NCBI GenBank assembly: GCA_947629565.1
Contig: CANREG010000022.1
Span: 1 to 43,212 of the forward strand
Reading direction: 5' to 3'
DNA: 43,212 nucleotides
Source of the DNA: an uncultured Lachnospiraceae bacterium
GTDB taxonomy: Bacteria; Bacillota; Clostridia; Lachnospirales; Lachnospiraceae
Below the pieces are notes generated by a model, which was given only the letters and a program-made list of their open reading frames with translations, did no database searches and was not told where the DNA came from. Made by a program: the position numbers and the translations under genes. Positions 41,403 through 43,212 of this stretch are shown here, in pieces (positions within the stretch are counted from its first letter, which is position 1; each line of letters starts with the position of its first letter).

Positions 41403-42655
41403 TACAGATATTTAAACAGCCAGATCAATATATCCTTGTCTCCCTTAATATAGGGAATCACCTGCGTTTGTTCTTTGTTCTTAAGGTCAATAATAGCAGC
41501 ATTGCCACCGCCGCCGATTCCCGGCAGCTTGTAAAAGCCGTCAAAAAACAGAGCCGCCATATCATCTTTCCGGTTCGCCTCCGGCAGCAGTTCCCGAAAA
41601 GCCTCCATATCCACATAAACATTCTCTTCATCAATATGAACTGCGCTATGCAGCTCCTCGCTGTCTTCCACCAACACATGCTTGCCGGTCTGGTCATACA
41701 CCGTCCATGAATCTATAACGGTATACCGGGGATAGGAAGCCTTCACGATGCCACCCGCAAGAAAAGCATAGAGCACAATGCCAAACGCCAGAAAAGCAGC
41801 CATTTTCTTTCTGTTATAAGGTCTGTAATCCGCAATCCCCATAATTCTGCGCTTAAACTGCCGGTACTGCTGCTCACCGGCAAAGGCGACTGCCCTGCCC
41901 ATATTCCGGTTATCCTTAGGAACCGCCTTCATACTCTTTATCAGCAGCCTGCCATAATCATAGGGGCTCTGTCTCCCGTTTTGCATTGTAACCCAGTCGC
42001 AAATCTCCTCTAAATCCGTCTGAAAATATTTAACACAGATATGTACAAGGGGATTCAGCCATAAAAGCATCCGCACCGTATCCCAGAGCAGATAGAACCA
42101 CAAATGCCCCAACCGGATATGCGTCTTCTCGTGAAGAATAATTGCCTCTAACTCCTCCCGGTTAAAGTTCTCCACCACCTGAGCGGGCAGTACAATGCGG
42201 GGGCGGAACACTCCCGCAGTAAAGGGGGACATGGCCGTATCGCTTACATATACCTTCTGCCCGCAAATGGTTGCCGCCGGAAGCGTCCGGATATGCCTTT
42301 TCAATCCCTTACGCTGCCTTGAAAGATAGATTCCAACAAACAGGATTCCGGCAATATACAGCCAGCAAAACCATAGATGCATAGCGCAAAAATCATGCCA
42401 GCCAAACAGAAGAGCAAAGCCGGTATGCGTCTGATAAATACAGGTCAGCTTTCCGACAAAAAGGCATAGCGGCAATAACCCCCACAACATTCCCCGCACA
42501 AAGACAGCATGGCGAAACAGCGTTCTCCGCAAAAGCAGAATTACAAGCATGACTGCGAGGGAAACGGTAACGCCCCTTCCCAGAAGAACCGTGCAGTAAT
42601 CTACCCAGGCACAAGCACATCTGGCAAATGCATCAAACCACAGACGAAAAGTCAT
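41402..42655 (-). CDS. BlaR1-family M56 membrane metallopeptidase without PBP sensor domain
   Basis: 417 aa. Four N-terminal membrane helices (about 28-46, 52-75, 80-105, 92-113 region) and zinc protease site LHEKTHIRLGH (HExxH about 174-178) with the glutamate ligand region DLEEICDW (about 211-218). A further helix (about 286-306) is followed by only about 110 residues, too short for the beta-lactam-binding domain of classical BlaR1. It therefore probably senses something else and cleaves the paired BlaI-type repressor. ATGA overlap (4 bp) with the BlaI gene. The rest of the C-terminus, with acidic EDSEELHSAVHIDEENVYVD, is unassigned. Confidence 0.88.
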   Translation of the reverse strand: MTFRLWFDAFARCACAWVDYCTVLLGRGVTVSLAVMLVILLLRRTLFRHAVFVRGMLWGLLPLCLFVGKLTCIYQTHTGFALLFGWHDFCAMHLWFCWLYIAGILFVGIYLSRQRKGLKRHIRTLPAATICGQKVYVSDTAMSPFTAGVFRPRIVLPAQVVENFNREELEAIILHEKTHIRLGHLWFYLLWDTVRMLLWLNPLVHICVKYFQTDLEEICDWVTMQNGRQSPYDYGRLLIKSMKAVPKDNRNMGRAVAFAGEQQYRQFKRRIMGIADYRPYNRKKMAAFLAFGIVLYAFLAGGIVKASYPRYTVIDSWTVYDQTGKHVLVEDSEELHSAVHIDEENVYVDMEAFRELLPEANRKDDMAALFFDGFYKLPGIGGGGNAAIIDLKNKEQTQVIPYIKGDKDILIWLFKYL

Positions 42656-43053
42656 CTCTTATCACATCCTTTGCTTTTTTCAAGAATGGCTTCCAACTCC
42701 TTAATTTGTTCCTCTGTCAGCTCACAGTTCTGAATCAGGGCAGCCAATGCATTGGTCTTATTGCCGGAGAAATAGCTTTCCGTAAAACGGCGGCTCTTGT
42801 CTATAAGGCACTCCTTCCTTGAACGGAGCGGAAAATAGTGATATACCCTGGAATCCTTCTTGTCTACCGTATAGTCAATAATCCCCTTTTGATACAGCCG
42901 GTTAATCAATACCCGCACCGTCTTGGGGGAAAATTCCTTGGTTCCCTCTAACCTCTTGATAATCTCCAGCGAAGTCATGGGAATGCTGCTCTCCCATAAA
43001 ATATCCATAATCAGCCATTCCGTCTCACTGGGCGTCATATCCTTCTTTAACAT
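42652..43053 (-). CDS. BlaI/MecI-family transcriptional repressor
   Basis: 133 aa. Start at ATG 43053 (MLKKDMTPSETEWLIMDILW), 7 nt after AAGGA; ATG 43077 is a longer alternative. Winged-helix domain (about 5-75: MDILWESSIPMTSLEIIKRL, FSPKTVRVLINRLYQKGIIDY) and C-terminal dimerisation helix (NALAALIQNCELTEEQIKELEAILEK). Represses its operon by binding dyads such as TACA-TGTA near the promoter; cleavage by the neighbour BlaR1-type protease relieves repression. Confidence 0.95.
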   Translation of the reverse strand: MLKKDMTPSETEWLIMDILWESSIPMTSLEIIKRLEGTKEFSPKTVRVLINRLYQKGIIDYTVDKKDSRVYHYFPLRSRKECLIDKSRRFTESYFSGNKTNALAALIQNCELTEEQIKELEAILEKSKGCDKR

Positions 43054-43091
43054 TTGTTTGTCCTTCCCTCTGTACACTTTATCGTAACTGC

Positions 43092-43120
43092 ATTATAGCA
43101 CAATGGATAACACTTGTAAA
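43092..43120 (-). promoter_or_regulatory. Sigma-A promoter of the blaI/blaR1-like operon
   Basis: Minus strand TTTACA (43115-43120), 17 nt, TATAAT (43092-43097). Confidence 0.85.
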
Positions 43121-43142
43121 TCGTTAATGCTATTTTTGATAG

Positions 43143-43157
43143 TGTAAATTTACTGTA
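43143..43157. promoter_or_regulatory. Perfect palindrome GTAAATTTAC upstream of the blaI-like promoter
   Basis: GTAAATTTAC at 43144-43153, inside TGTAAATTTACTGTA, about 25 bp upstream of the -35, which itself contains TTTACA. TTTACA thus occurs twice in the region; candidate operator for the BlaI-type repressor. Nothing else is recognised from 43158 to the window end. Confidence 0.4.
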
Positions 43158-43212
43158 GGATTTAAATAAGCAGAATAAGCCAACGATATTAAAATATTAG
43201 AACTTTAGTACC

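Overview
The window looks like chromosomal DNA of an anaerobic, spore-forming, probably motile Clostridia bacterium, most likely a Lachnospiraceae member. Supporting content: five spoVA genes, a two-ATPase-domain 2-hydroxyacyl-CoA dehydratase activase system, a T-box before aspS, a FliB-type flagellin lysine methylase, a chemoreceptor, a class A penicillin-binding protein with an InlB-like tail and many strong AGGAGG ribosome-binding sites. The genus cannot be read from the sequence. I see no phage, integrase, insertion sequence, CRISPR array, rRNA or tRNA gene.

Layout. 0-7 kb: the N-terminus of an HtrA-like protease (cut by the window edge) behind an 11-bp-phased operator array, a small conserved protein, a methyl-accepting protein ending in seven 15-residue repeats, and the split activase/dehydratase pair. 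7-12.7 kb: an operon of YigZ-type protein, lipoprotein and a Gram-positive RND exporter carrying a long coiled-coil insertion, with a near-consensus sigma-A promoter. 13-16 kb: class A PBP on the plus strand. 16-17.5 kb: spoVAD-spoVAE. 17.6-24.8 kb: small lipoprotein, an orphan CbiE/CbiT-like protein, a PF09818-type ATPase with a coupled small protein, a Na/Pi cotransporter, and aspS under a T-box. 24.8-28 kb: FliB-like methylase, proB, and a DHH phosphoesterase. 28-28.65 kb: a roughly 610-bp imperfect giant palindrome without a convincing gene. 28.7-30.3 kb: spoVAA-spoVAB-spoVAC on the plus strand. 30.4-33.8 kb: four small proteins of probable flagellar association. 33.9-36.9 kb: ECF sigma factor, membrane protein and ABC exporter. 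37-40.9 kb: aroB, then a substrate-binding lipoprotein overlapping a dCache-GGDEF diguanylate cyclase. 40.9-43.1 kb: LytTR regulator and a BlaI/BlaR1 pair.

How it fits together. The spoVA channel genes, usually one operon (AA-AB-AC-AD-AE), are split into two oppositely oriented blocks about 11 kb apart; each is preceded by a similar sigma-G-like promoter (GNATA, 17 nt, NATACTA), so they are probably still co-expressed in the forespore. The giant palindrome lies exactly between the divergent DHH-gene and spoVAA promoters and its tip supplies the DHH-gene -35 element. Sensory and signalling themes recur: chemoreceptor, solute-binding protein plus cyclase, BlaI/BlaR1, LytTR, ECF sigma factor.

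The observations I consider least explained by known annotation are the giant palindrome, the phased TGTGAC array, the repeat tail of the chemoreceptor, and the LytTR locus with a perfect 21-bp direct repeat and a possible AUA start. All alignments and promoter matches were made by eye.
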